Shown: piece after piece, positions 1 through 7,914 of the stretch | How the letters are laid out: every line of letters begins with the position of its first letter | Numbering within the stretch: the first letter of the stretch is position 1 | DNA from: Beijerinckia sp. 28-YEA-48 | GTDB lineage: Bacteria; Pseudomonadota; Alphaproteobacteria; Rhizobiales; Beijerinckiaceae | Reading direction: 5' to 3' | NCBI RefSeq assembly: GCF_900104955.1 | Contig: NZ_FNSI01000001.1 | Location: 1,708,001-1,772,000, forward strand | DNA: 64,000 bases | Program-made: the position numbers and the translations under genes | The notes under the pieces: model-generated | What the model was told of the DNA's origin: nothing | The model's database searches: none | The model's input: the letters and a program-made list of their open reading frames with translations, nothing else

Positions 1-2
1 AC

Positions 3-968
3 TTCCCCGGCCTGGAAGAAGCGGCGGAGTCGCTCTGGCACGATAACAGCCTGGCGCTGCTCACCCTGCAGCAGGACCTCGTCAAAGTGCTGGCCGAGCG
101 TTTCGCTGTTGATCTGGAAATCGCGCCCGCTTCCGCCATGCCCGGCCATCTGCGCATGTTCAATCCGCTGACGCGCAAGCTGACGCTGTCGGAAATGCTG
201 CCGGGGCCAAGCCGCACCTTCCAGCTCGCCTATCAGATCGCTCTGCTCGGCCATCGCCGCGAAATCGACCACGCAGCCTCCGCCGGCAAGTTCACCACGC
301 CACAAGCAGAAGCCCTCGCCGGCTCCGCCATGGCGAACTATTTCGCCGCCGCCGTGATGATGCCCTACGATCGTTTTCTAGCTTCGGCTAAATCGACACG
401 CTACGACATCAACGTGCTGCAACATCGTTTCGGCGTGTCCTTCGAGCAGATCTGCCATCGGCTCACCACTCTGCGTCGGCCCGGCCAAGAAGGCATTCCC
501 TTCCACCTCATCCGTGTCGACATCGCTGGCAATATTTCCAAGCGCTTCTCGGCCTCCGGCATTCACATCGCCCGCTTCGGCGCCGCCTGCCCGCGCTGGA
601 ATGTCTATGACGCCTTCGCCACGCCGGGCATGGTGCGGGTGCAGGTGTCGCGCATGCCCGACAATTCAAGCTATTTCTGCGTCGCGCGCACCATCGACAC
701 GGCAGCACGCGCCACGCCACGCGGCGGCCTGCCGAGCCGTATCGGCCAGCTCGCGGTGGGCCTGGGCTGCGCTGTGCATTTCGCCAAGGATCTGGTCTAT
801 GCGGATGGGCTCAATGTCGACGATCCGCAGATCGTCACGCCGATCGGCGTTTCCTGCCGCGTCTGCCCGCGCGGCGACTGCGCCGATCGCGCCATGCCAT
901 CGCTGTCGCAGCGGCTTGAGATCGACGAGAACAAGCGCGGGCTATCAACCTACGCCATGCAGATTTAG
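3..968 (+). CDS. ScfR/RamB-like transcriptional regulator, C-terminal part (5' end outside window)
   Basis: The reading frame is open to the left edge, so the N-terminal HTH expected in this family is missing. What remains (about 320 codons) matches short-chain fatty acyl regulators: an ImmA/IrrE-like middle part (LAYQIALLGHRREID, then AMANYFAAAVMMPYDRF) and a Cys-containing C-terminal domain of the DUF2083 type (RVCPRGDCADRAMPSL). The zinc-protease HExxH signature is degraded here (GHRREID), as is common in these regulators, so a sensory rather than proteolytic role is inferred. Known relatives (RamB, ScfR) bind DNA and sense acyl-CoA or propionate/acetate metabolism. The target genes are not visible in the window. 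Confidence 0.75.
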   Translation, partial: FPGLEEAAESLWHDNSLALLTLQQDLVKVLAERFAVDLEIAPASAMPGHLRMFNPLTRKLTLSEMLPGPSRTFQLAYQIALLGHRREIDHAASAGKFTTPQAEALAGSAMANYFAAAVMMPYDRFLASAKSTRYDINVLQHRFGVSFEQICHRLTTLRRPGQEGIPFHLIRVDIAGNISKRFSASGIHIARFGAACPRWNVYDAFATPGMVRVQVSRMPDNSSYFCVARTIDTAARATPRGGLPSRIGQLAVGLGCAVHFAKDLVYADGLNVDDPQIVTPIGVSCRVCPRGDCADRAMPSLSQRLEIDENKRGLSTYAMQI

Positions 969-980
969 ACCTGCACAAAT

Positions 981-1919
981 TTAGATCTTCGCACCCAGTG
1001 CCGCACGCGGAATATCAATAGCAAAGCGCGCGCCAGGCCCGGGCGCCATGGTCAGCTTGCCGCCCAATTGCCCAAGCACCGAACCGATCAGCCGCATGCC
1101 AAGCCCCCGTGCACCGTCGATCGAGAAATTCGCCGGCAGGCCAACGCCATCATCGGCGACAACCAGATGGACGTTCTCTTCCGTCGCGCTTAAGGAGATG
1201 TCGATGCGGCCACGTCGATCGTCCGGATAGGCATATTTGCAGGCATTCGTCACGAGTTCGATGACGATCAAGCCCAGTCTCATGGCGCGGGTGGAAGGTA
1301 AAGTGATCGGCGCGGCGTCGACGGTCAGCGCCTCGACATTGTCGGGATGGTTGTCTGCTAGCGCGGTGCAGAGCCCGGCCAGAAAAATGCTCATATCGAC
1401 CTGCTCCAGATCGACAATGCCGAACAGCTGCTCGTGCACCGCGGCGATGCCGCAGACGCGCTGTTGCGCTTCCTCAAGAGCCGCAGCCGCAGCGCTATCG
1501 GACATACGGCGCGCCTGAAAGCCGAGCATGCTGGCAACGATCTGCAGCGAATTCTTGACCCGATGGTCGATCTCGCGCATCAAAATATCGTTGTGAGCCA
1601 GAAGCTCCTCTTTCTCCGCCAGAAGGCGCTCAGCCTCAAGCCGGGCGGCGCGCTCCTCCTGCAGAGCCGCCTTCCATTCCTCCGCCTTCATATCCTGAGG
1701 CGCGTGTGATTTGAGATCGTCTTCTTGATCTGGAGTCATGTCTTGCATCATGTCTTGCGCCATGCCCCTTGCCTGAAGATCGGACACGCACAACATGCCG
1801 ATGCGAGGTCCATGAGATGTTTCGATGGGTACGCCAGGCAATATCCGCTCTAGCGGTATGACCTGTGTCGCCCAGGAAGCGAGGCTGTGGTCTCCCATCC
1901 GCCGAGCGGTTCGATCCAT
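981..1919 (-). CDS. HWE/HisKA_2-family sensor histidine kinase
   Basis: 312-residue soluble kinase without membrane segments. The phospho-acceptor motif REIDHRVKNSLQ lies near residue 119 and is preceded by a charged coiled coil. The ATPase part shows the N box (IELVTNACKYAYP), G1 (DDGVGLP) and G2 (GLGMRLI). This arrangement is typical of HisKA_2/HWE kinases, which in alphaproteobacteria often feed general stress or light responses. The frame is open to 1997, but the ATG at 1919 has an AGGAGG six bases upstream, so I start there. No PAS or GAF input domain is visible before the coiled coil. It lies downstream of and parallel to the PAS-LuxR gene, with a 16-bp palindrome in the gap. The partner response regulator is not in the window. 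Confidence 0.85.
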   Translation of the reverse strand: MDRTARRMGDHSLASWATQVIPLERILPGVPIETSHGPRIGMLCVSDLQARGMAQDMMQDMTPDQEDDLKSHAPQDMKAEEWKAALQEERAARLEAERLLAEKEELLAHNDILMREIDHRVKNSLQIVASMLGFQARRMSDSAAAAALEEAQQRVCGIAAVHEQLFGIVDLEQVDMSIFLAGLCTALADNHPDNVEALTVDAAPITLPSTRAMRLGLIVIELVTNACKYAYPDDRRGRIDISLSATEENVHLVVADDGVGLPANFSIDGARGLGMRLIGSVLGQLGGKLTMAPGPGARFAIDIPRAALGAKI

Positions 1920-2033
1920 GCCTGACCTCCTGGCTCGTTTCCTGACCGAAACCGAAATCCTCGGCTCGTGTCTGCAAACGGAAATTAGGTATCCCAAGGC
2001 AAGCGCAACAGAGCTGGTTGCATCAGATCATGC

Positions 2034-2049
2034 TGATACAAATGTATCA
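2034..2049. promoter_or_regulatory. 16-bp palindrome upstream of histidine kinase (candidate operator)
   Basis: TGATACA-AA-TGTATCA has two perfect 7-base arms. It lies 115 bases upstream of the kinase start and 10 bases past the stop of the PAS-LuxR gene. An extra half-site TGCATCA lies at 2020-2026. A near copy occurs at 4058-4073, at almost the same distance from the CsbD gene. Operator function is inferred from symmetry and repetition. Confidence 0.5.
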
Positions 2050-2058
2050 GGCCGTGGA

Positions 2059-3606
2059 TCACTTCGAACGGGTGGTGACTTTGGTTGTCGTCCCGATGAA
2101 GCCGCGTTCGCGCGCCCAGACGACGGCTGCGGCGCGGCTATGCACATCCGCCTTCGTATAAATGCGGGCGACATGATTGCGGACCGTGTTGCGCGTCAGC
2201 TTCAGCTTTTTGACGATCTCGCCATCGCTCAGGCCCTGGCACATCAGCCCCAGCACCTCCAGCTCGCGTGGTGTCAGGGCGGACAATTCCGCTCCTTCCA
2301 CACTGGCCCGGCCGGGATGCCGCAGATTGGCGAGCTTTTCGATTACCGTGCGGCTAAACCACGAGGTGTCCTTCATCACCGTCTCGATCGCGGCGATCAG
2401 CTCGACCTCGGTACGCTTACGCTCGGTGATGTCCTGGATCACAATGAGTACGCAATCTTCACCGTGAATACTCACCGTCTCGGCCGAGACGAGACAATCC
2501 AGGATCTCCTGGTGTTTGGTGCGAATCTGAATTTCGACATTGCGGAAACTGCCGCTCTTCTCAATCTCTCGCTCGAGCTGCCGGCGTGATGCATCCACGG
2601 TCCATATCGGCAGTTCGCGTCCCATCCGGCCGATAACCTCTTCTTCGGTAAAACCCAGAACGGAGAAGAAGGCGTCGTTGGCATCAAGCAGGCGAAGACC
2701 TTCGCGTGTCGCCAGCACCGTGGGGATCGGCGTCAGACGGAAAGAGCGCGCGAAACGTTCCTCGCTCTGGCGTAGCGCATCCTCGGCCTTCCGACGAGGC
2801 TCCAGGTCCATGAATGTGAAGAGCATGCAGGCTTCCTCGCCGACCTCGATCGGCTGGCCGGCGACGATCACAAACTTCGAAGTTCCGTCCGGGAGCCGGA
2901 TCGTCGCTTCCGTCTGCGGGATTGTGCGCCCCTCCCCCAGCGCGGCTATGGCCGTGTCCCTGGTGGCAGCGCCTTCCAACACATCGACCTCATAAGTCGA
3001 GCGGCCGATCACGTCTTCACGCGCATAGCCAGTCATCTCCAGAAAGCCCTGGTTGACCTTCACATAGCGTAGGTCCGAGAGACGGCAGATGATGGCGGGC
3101 GCCGGATTGGCGCCGAAGGCCCGCTCGAAACGTTCCTCCGCTGTGAAGCGCTCGGTCATGTCCTCGATGATGAGCACATAAGATTCCGGCGCCTCCTTGG
3201 CGTCAGTCAGAATAAGCCCGCGCAGCTGCTGAATGCAGTGCCAGGAGTCGTCTTCTGAATCCTCTTCCGAGCGCCCGCCTTTTTTCGCGACCTTAGTGAC
3301 GTCAACGATCACATCCCTAAACACGGCGCCCGCCAACAGGCGGTCGATCGGATATTGGCTCTCCGTCAATACGTGATTGTTGCGATATTTCAGCTGAAAG
3401 CGCGCCCGATAGTCGGCGGCTGTCGTGCCGAGTTCCGCCAGTTCGGTGACGCCATGCAGGCTCAGGGCTTTATCATTGGCCCAGACGATACCCTCGGCCC
3501 GATCGATCAGCAGAATACCCTCACCCAATCCGGAGATGATCTCTTGTAGCTGACGACGATCCACCTGCTGTCGCAGAACCGCCTCGTCCGGAACCTCGTT
3601 CGTCAT
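2059..3606 (-). CDS. PAS-domain sensor with C-terminal LuxR-type HTH
   Basis: 515 residues with three PAS-like modules in series (first around LSGLGEGILLIDRAEGI, then FGANPAPAIICRLSDLRYVKVN, then FRLTPIPTVLATREGLRLLDAND) and a C-terminal LuxR helix-turn-helix (LTPRELEVLGLMCQGLSDGE, then LTRNTVRNHVARIY). The protein is therefore a one-component cytoplasmic sensor-regulator; no receiver domain or membrane segment is seen. An upstream GTG at 3660 is possible, but the ATG at 3606 has AAGGA five bases before it and gives a compact N terminus. The ligand cannot be told from sequence. The gene sits between the kinase and CsbD genes on the same strand, both preceded by the same palindrome, which makes this protein the nearest candidate regulator (inference). 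Confidence 0.8.
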   Translation of the reverse strand: MTNEVPDEAVLRQQVDRRQLQEIISGLGEGILLIDRAEGIVWANDKALSLHGVTELAELGTTAADYRARFQLKYRNNHVLTESQYPIDRLLAGAVFRDVIVDVTKVAKKGGRSEEDSEDDSWHCIQQLRGLILTDAKEAPESYVLIIEDMTERFTAEERFERAFGANPAPAIICRLSDLRYVKVNQGFLEMTGYAREDVIGRSTYEVDVLEGAATRDTAIAALGEGRTIPQTEATIRLPDGTSKFVIVAGQPIEVGEEACMLFTFMDLEPRRKAEDALRQSEERFARSFRLTPIPTVLATREGLRLLDANDAFFSVLGFTEEEVIGRMGRELPIWTVDASRRQLEREIEKSGSFRNVEIQIRTKHQEILDCLVSAETVSIHGEDCVLIVIQDITERKRTEVELIAAIETVMKDTSWFSRTVIEKLANLRHPGRASVEGAELSALTPRELEVLGLMCQGLSDGEIVKKLKLTRNTVRNHVARIYTKADVHSRAAAVVWARERGFIGTTTKVTTRSK

Positions 3607-3689
3607 TGTATTCCTTGTCTCGCACGGATCGATCGACGAGAGCCTTTTTTCAACCATCACAATAGCCGGGAATTCCTACCAATGAAAAG

Positions 3690-3716
3690 CACCCCTGCCG
3701 CATCGCGCCAGGGGTG
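3690..3716 (-). terminator. Intrinsic terminator of the CsbD gene
   Basis: Arms CACCCCTG (3690-3697) and CAGGGGTG (3709-3716) pair perfectly around an 11-base loop. Read on the minus strand, the stem is followed by CTTTTCATT. It lies 42 bases past the CsbD stop and upstream of the PAS-LuxR gene. Confidence 0.7.
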
Positions 3717-3758
3717 GTTGAAGATTTAGGAGGATGCGGCGAAACATCCTCGCTTGCT

Positions 3759-3941
3759 TCACTTCTTCACGGCGTCGCGGACGGAGTCCTTGGCGCTGCC
3801 GACGGCGTTCTGGACTTTACCAGCAACCTTTTCCGCCTTGCCTTCTGCTTCGGTCTTGGCGTCGCCCGTCACTTTGCCGACGGCTTCCTTGATCGTGCCC
3901 TTGACCTGCTTGGCCGCGCCTTCGATGCGATCCTTGTCCAT
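3759..3941 (-). CDS. CsbD-family small stress protein
   Basis: 60 residues, MDKDRIEGAAKQVKGTIKEA at the start, then alternating Lys/Ala/Glu helices ending in RDAVKK. This is the standard CsbD length and pattern; family members are small, highly charged, helical proteins induced by general stress, with no known enzymatic activity. The longer frame to 4040 has no support: the ATG at 3941 has GGAG seven bases upstream and begins exactly at the conserved MDKDRIEG. Preceded at 4058-4073 by a palindrome also found upstream of the histidine kinase, and followed by an intrinsic terminator, so it is probably monocistronic. Confidence 0.9.
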   Translation of the reverse strand: MDKDRIEGAAKQVKGTIKEAVGKVTGDAKTEAEGKAEKVAGKVQNAVGSAKDSVRDAVKK

Positions 3942-4057
3942 GATATTTCTCCATGAATGTATCGCCGGCTCGTGTGGAAGCTTTCGCCTCCGACCGGCAC
4001 GCTCCACATCTAGGCTTCGAAGCGGAAGCGCAAAAGACACCCCTGGATCAGGATAAG

Positions 4058-4073
4058 TGATACATGTGCATCA
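4058..4073. promoter_or_regulatory. Near copy of the 2034 palindrome, upstream of CsbD gene
   Basis: TGATACA-TG-TGCATCA differs from a perfect palindrome by one base. It lies 117 bases before the CsbD start, nearly the same offset as the 2034 copy from the kinase start, and overlaps the last codon of the upstream methyltransferase gene. Confidence 0.45.
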
Positions 4074-5108
4074 GGCTGCGGGCTTAGCCGGCCTCAGCAA
4101 ATAGTGGCTGACGCCCCATTCCTTGCCATCGGCATGGCCAAAAAGGCCGGATGTCGCGAGGAAGAACAACCGCCAGCGGCGCATCCATAAATGGGTCTGT
4201 TTGCCATAAACCGGACGCAACACCTTTTCGATCTCCGTTGTGTGTGCATCGAAATTGGCCAGCCAATCCTCCGCCGTGCGCCGATAATGGGTGCCGTTCC
4301 AACGTTGCTCGGTCTCGACTTGAAACAGATCGTCAAACTGCCGGATCAAAGTATGGCTCGGCATGATGCCGCCGGTGAAGAAGTGTTGGGCAATCCAATC
4401 GCCGCGATCATTCTCATCGAATTTGTACGAGCCGAGACGGTGGGTGAAGACATGCAGGAACAATTTGCCCTGCGGGCGCAGCCAGCCACGCACATGGGTC
4501 AGGAGCTTGCGCCAATTGCTCATATGTTCGAACATCTCAACAGAGACGATGCGATCGAACGTCGTCGCCGTTTTGAAGATATTCATATCGCAGGTGATGA
4601 CCGCGAGGTTCGAGAGGCCCCGCTGCTCCGCTTCGCCCATGATATAAGCGCGCTGCGAATTTGAGTTGGAGACGGCGGTGATGCGGGCGCCTGGAAATTG
4701 TTCCGCCATGTAGAGCGACAGAGAGCCCCAGCCGCAGCCCAATTCGAGAATGTCCTGGCCGTTCCTCAGATCGGCGTTGCGCACGGTCTCGACCAGCGCG
4801 GCGTTCTCCGCCTCCTCCAGGGTTGCCGGACAGTTCGGATACAGGCAGCATGAATATTTACGATGCGGGCCGAGAACCAGCGCGAAGAAAGCGGCCGGCA
4901 CCTCATAGTGCTGGGCGTTGGCTGCATCCGTATGCACGGCGATCGGCGCCACGCCCATCTGCGCGACAAACCGCGCGTCGTCCATGGCATCGATATTCGC
5001 CAATTGGCGACGGGTGCGCGCGACAAGGAAGTTGATACCGGCCCGGCTGATGAAATCGGGAACCGGAATAGCCTCGGCTGCCACGATGGCTGAATCGACG
5101 AATGTCAT
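4071..5108 (-). CDS. Cyclopropane-fatty-acyl-phospholipid-synthase-like SAM methyltransferase
   Basis: 345 residues. The SAM-binding motif I is ILELGCGWGSLSLYMAEQ (about residues 118-135), followed by ITAVSNSNSQRAYI and, later, FDRIVSVEMFEHM, all diagnostic of the CFA synthase family. Such enzymes transfer a methyl or methylene group from SAM to unsaturated acyl chains of membrane phospholipids. It is the last gene of the operon sigma - chrR - DUF1295 - methyltransferase (12 bp after the DUF1295 gene). In Rhodobacter sphaeroides, CFA-like methyltransferases controlled by the ChrR-bound sigma factor include one used for furan fatty acids; whether this one makes cyclopropane, methyl or furan-precursor lipids is not decidable here. 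Confidence 0.85.
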   Translation of the reverse strand: MTFVDSAIVAAEAIPVPDFISRAGINFLVARTRRQLANIDAMDDARFVAQMGVAPIAVHTDAANAQHYEVPAAFFALVLGPHRKYSCCLYPNCPATLEEAENAALVETVRNADLRNGQDILELGCGWGSLSLYMAEQFPGARITAVSNSNSQRAYIMGEAEQRGLSNLAVITCDMNIFKTATTFDRIVSVEMFEHMSNWRKLLTHVRGWLRPQGKLFLHVFTHRLGSYKFDENDRGDWIAQHFFTGGIMPSHTLIRQFDDLFQVETEQRWNGTHYRRTAEDWLANFDAHTTEIEKVLRPVYGKQTHLWMRRWRLFFLATSGLFGHADGKEWGVSHYLLRPAKPAA

Positions 5109-5120
5109 GGCGTGCCTCCT

Positions 5121-5930
5121 TCAGGCGGCTGGCGGGCGTGGAAAGAAAGCGCTGGTGCGGGCGGCGTAGCGCCGAAAACTGTCGCCATATTTGGCGCGCA
5201 TATGCGCTTCGAGTGGCGGAACTCCGGAGACGCGGGTGAGCAGCCAATACATGGAAAGAGCACCGGCGAAAGCGAGCCAGCCGATCGGATAGTCAGTGGA
5301 GAAGCTCACCGCGAAAAGCGGATAAGCCAGCCAGCCGAGCCATTCGAAGAAGTAATTGGGATGCCGCGACCAGCGCCACAGGCCCTCGTCGCAGAAGCGA
5401 TCGCGATTTTCAGGCTTCGCGCGGAAGGCGCGCAGTTGCGCGTCAGCCACGGCTTCCCCAGCAATGGCGACCAGAGCGACGATGATGGCCAAGACATCCT
5501 GTGGTCGCCATGGGATAGGCGACCAGGCGGCCAGTGCGATCGAAATCACCAAAGGAATACTGACCAGGGCCTGCGCCTGCACCAGCCGGAACATGCCGAG
5601 TCCGACCTTCAGGCCCATTTCGGTTTTCATCTTGGCATAGCGCGGATCGTCGCTGATCCCCCGCGTCCGCCGCAATAGATGTAGGCCGAGGCGCAAGGCC
5701 CATAAGGCAACGAGGGCGACGACCACCAGAATGCGTGTCGATGACGCCTTCGTCGAGAGGAATGCCGCGAGCGCCAGGACAATGCCGACACCACCGACAG
5801 CGCAGGTCCAGGTCACATCGATCCAGCCGGAATTGCCCGTGCGTCGCTCGGCAATCCAAGCCCCGGTCATCGCCAAAGCCAGCCCTATCCACCCGCAAAG
5901 GAGAGTGAGGAGAAGGACGCGGGCACCCAT
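5121..5930 (-). CDS. DUF1295 membrane protein (steroid-5-alpha-reductase-like fold)
   Basis: 269 residues with about six hydrophobic segments. The conserved C-terminal motif of DUF1295 is clear: LWRWSRHPNYFFEWLGW followed by AHMRAKYGDSFRRYAARTSAFFP. The family resembles membrane reductases and isoprenylcysteine methyltransferases that act on lipid substrates, but its reaction is not established. It lies between chrR (13 bp gap) and the CFA-like methyltransferase (12 bp gap), so it is co-transcribed with both and probably takes part in the same membrane-lipid modification (inference). Confidence 0.85.
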   Translation of the reverse strand: MGARVLLLTLLCGWIGLALAMTGAWIAERRTGNSGWIDVTWTCAVGGVGIVLALAAFLSTKASSTRILVVVALVALWALRLGLHLLRRTRGISDDPRYAKMKTEMGLKVGLGMFRLVQAQALVSIPLVISIALAAWSPIPWRPQDVLAIIVALVAIAGEAVADAQLRAFRAKPENRDRFCDEGLWRWSRHPNYFFEWLGWLAYPLFAVSFSTDYPIGWLAFAGALSMYWLLTRVSGVPPLEAHMRAKYGDSFRRYAARTSAFFPRPPAA

Positions 5931-5943
5931 GACGATCTCCGGA

Positions 5944-6579
5944 CTATAAGCGCACGAAGGGCTGTATCAGGCGGCCCAGCAAACCCTTCAGGCGGATCGT
6001 ACCTTCCATGGCGACAAGACAGATACACTCCTCGTTACCGATGCGCGGGGCATGGGCAATGCCGCCATCGGCTTCTTCCAAATCACCGACCTGGAAACGC
6101 CCGAGTTCGTGACTGAATTCCCCCTTCAAGATCAGGGTCAGTTCGGTACCGGAATGGGTGTGATGCGGCAATTCAGTGCCGGCGGCGCCACGCAGCATGA
6201 AGGCGCGCACACCACGATCTTCCAAGTTGATGCCGCGTCGATAGACGCCGGGCCCAATCCAGCGCCAAGGTCCCCGGCCATAGAGATCGATCATCGCTTC
6301 GACGCCGTCGGCGCCCGCGAGATCGCGTGGCAATGCCGGCTGCTGCGGCAGATCGACGGGAATGGCGGTGAGCGCCTGGGCGCGCCGCTTCGCATCGAAC
6401 GCCCCATCATCGACCTGATCGAGGAGCATGCCGCCAATACATTCAAAATCAGCCACCGCCTGCCGGCACTGCGAACACATGGCCACATGAGCTGCGATAA
6501 CGAGCGCACTCGCCTCGTCAAGGGCACCGGAGGCGAATTCGGCCAGCAAAAGGTCGCTCGGGTGATGGGCGGGAATCAT
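5944..6579 (-). CDS. chrR: ChrR-family anti-sigma factor
   Basis: 211 residues in two domains. The N-terminal zinc anti-sigma part carries HVAMCSQC (His-x3-Cys-x2-Cys) near residues 31-38, with the extra His in MIPAHHPSD. The C-terminal cupin domain shows ELPHHTHSGTELTLILKGEF. In Rhodobacter, ChrR holds its sigma factor inactive through the N-terminal zinc domain, and the cupin is needed to respond to singlet oxygen. The start overlaps the sigma-factor stop by 4 bp (ATGA), as expected for a stoichiometric pair. Located in the cytoplasm; no signal or membrane segment. Confidence 0.93.
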   Translation of the reverse strand: MIPAHHPSDLLLAEFASGALDEASALVIAAHVAMCSQCRQAVADFECIGGMLLDQVDDGAFDAKRRAQALTAIPVDLPQQPALPRDLAGADGVEAMIDLYGRGPWRWIGPGVYRRGINLEDRGVRAFMLRGAAGTELPHHTHSGTELTLILKGEFSHELGRFQVGDLEEADGGIAHAPRIGNEECICLVAMEGTIRLKGLLGRLIQPFVRL

Positions 6580-7160
6580 GATGTTTTTTCCTCCGCCAGA
6601 TCTCCCAGAGCCTGGCGCAACCTAATCATGGCGAGGCGAAGCCGGGATTTGACCGTTCCCAGCGGCAACTCGAGACATTTCGAAATTTCTCCATGGGCTT
6701 TGCCTTCGACAAAGGACATACGGACCACCTCGGCCTGTTCGGCCGGAAGGTATTTCAGTGCATCGGCGACACGGCGCTGGCGCTCGTCGAGGCTGGCACG
6801 CTGATCGGGTTGTTCCGGCGCCTCCGGCTCGATCCGATCGAGAAGAGCGTGCATCTGGGCGCGCCGGTCGCGACGGATGCCGTCGATGCGCAGATTGCGC
6901 GCGATGGCGAAAACCCAGGCAGCAGGCGCCGCGCGCTGCGGGTCGAAATATTCGGCCTTGCGCCACAGGGTCAGCATAGCGTCCTGAGCGACGTCCTCGG
7001 CGATTTCCACCGTCGCACCGGTGCGCAGGATCATTCCGCGAATGCGTGGGGCGAAGTGATCGAACAGACAAGCGAAGGCCTGCCGGTCGCGCCGCTGCGC
7101 GATCAGCCGGATCATCTCCCCATAGTCCTTGTCCGACTGGTCCGGACCCTTGCCTGTCAT
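6576..7160 (-). CDS. ECF RNA polymerase sigma factor partner of ChrR
   Basis: 194 residues. Sigma region 2 is seen at DRQAFACLFDHFAPRIRGMI and AEDVAQDAMLTLWRKAE, and region 4 at LKYLPAEQAEVVRMSFVEGK with SKCLELPLGTVKSRLRLAMI. Homologous to the sigma factors controlled by ChrR. The frame is open to 7385, but the ATG at 7160 has GGAG five bases upstream, and the candidate promoter at 7274-7303 overlaps the only other plausible start (7268). Its own promoter matches the divergent promoter at 7841-7870, which suggests autoregulation and control of both flanking operons. Confidence 0.9.
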   Translation of the reverse strand: MTGKGPDQSDKDYGEMIRLIAQRRDRQAFACLFDHFAPRIRGMILRTGATVEIAEDVAQDAMLTLWRKAEYFDPQRAAPAAWVFAIARNLRIDGIRRDRRAQMHALLDRIEPEAPEQPDQRASLDERQRRVADALKYLPAEQAEVVRMSFVEGKAHGEISKCLELPLGTVKSRLRLAMIRLRQALGDLAEEKTS

Positions 7161-7273
7161 CTCAACTCCGCGCCGGATCGTGGTGACCCAGCGTTCTGAC
7201 AATCGCCGACGGTCGCGTCCCGCCCCGATCACCGTTTCGTTTGCAACCTGGCGAATGTCGAGCTTCATAACTC

Positions 7274-7303
7274 CCGATACGCCTGCCGGATGCAAGTGGA
7301 TCA
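7274..7303 (-). promoter_or_regulatory. Predicted ECF-sigma promoter of the sigma-chrR operon
   Basis: On the minus strand TGATCC (7303-7298), exactly 18 bases, then TATCGG (7279-7274). The TGATCC -35 element is the one known for ChrR-controlled sigma factors in Rhodobacter. The same -35 and the same 18-base spacing occur in front of the FAD oxidoreductase at 7841. Confidence 0.65.
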
Positions 7304-7439
7304 CCGATTCCCTTAAGGAACGGAACCGGCGGCCTGCCGTTGAAGGGCAGAAGCGCCAGCAGAATTCCCAATCGTCCTGATCCAACGGTCCGCCTGGGCC
7401 GTTCTATAGAGGCCCAACTGCTGTTCGGGAGGCAAATTC

Positions 7440-7820
7440 ATGCACAAAATCGTTGTTTTAGCTGTTCCAGCAGCCATGTTTCTGAGTCTTTCGGCTCCCC
7501 TCGCCCTGGCCCAGGATGCCTCCGGCAGCTGGGCCCGAGGCGACGGCATCGCCCGGGTCAACATCGCCCCCTGCGGCGCGCAGATCTGCGCCGTCAACAC
7601 CTGGATCAAAGACGGCGTGACCGATGAGAAGATCGGCGACCGGCTGGTGATGAACGTCAAACCGGCTTCGCCCAGCGTCCTCAGCGGCACCGCTTATGAC
7701 CCGCAGCGTAAGATGTCGTACAATATCGACATCACCGTGGCTGCCAACAGTTTGAAAACCCAAGGCTGTGTCCTGGGCCGGTTGCTGTGCAAGAACATGT
7801 CCTGGAGCCGCATTCGCTGA
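7440..7820 (+). CDS. DUF2147 secreted protein
   Basis: 126 residues with a clear Sec signal peptide (MHKIVVLAVPAAMFLSLSAP, cleavage after ALAQ). The mature part has the DUF2147 pattern: SGSWARGDGIARVNIAPC, then a central NTWIKDG and C-terminal GCVLGRLLCKNMSWSRI. Family members are small periplasmic proteins of unknown function. It sits between the two divergent sigma-controlled operons, with an SD-like GGGAGG nine bases upstream of the start. TGATCC occurs at 7378-7383, but the spacing to a possible -10 does not match the other two promoters, so regulon membership is uncertain. Confidence 0.8.
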   Translation: MHKIVVLAVPAAMFLSLSAPLALAQDASGSWARGDGIARVNIAPCGAQICAVNTWIKDGVTDEKIGDRLVMNVKPASPSVLSGTAYDPQRKMSYNIDITVAANSLKTQGCVLGRLLCKNMSWSRIR

Positions 7821-7840
7821 CGCGTATGATCGTGCGGCAG

Positions 7841-7870
7841 TGATCCAGGAGACGGCCAAGACCGTAGTGC
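7841..7870 (+). promoter_or_regulatory. Predicted ECF-sigma promoter of the FAD oxidoreductase operon
   Basis: TGATCC (7841-7846), 18 bases, then TAGTGC (7865-7870). It has the same -35 and spacing as the minus-strand promoter of the sigma gene at 7274-7303. The start codon at 7915 lies about 40 bases downstream of the expected start of transcription. Confidence 0.6.
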
Positions 7871-7914
7871 AGATAAGCCGCAGATGAGAAGCGGCGACCG
7901 CACGAGGTCTGACA

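Noticed and set aside
7378-7410. TGATCC with TATAGA downstream, before the DUF2147 gene, as a third ECF-sigma promoter
   Set aside because: Spacing to the TATAGA is 21 bases instead of 18, and at 18 bases the sequence is TTCTAT. It is noted as possible but not listed as a promoter.
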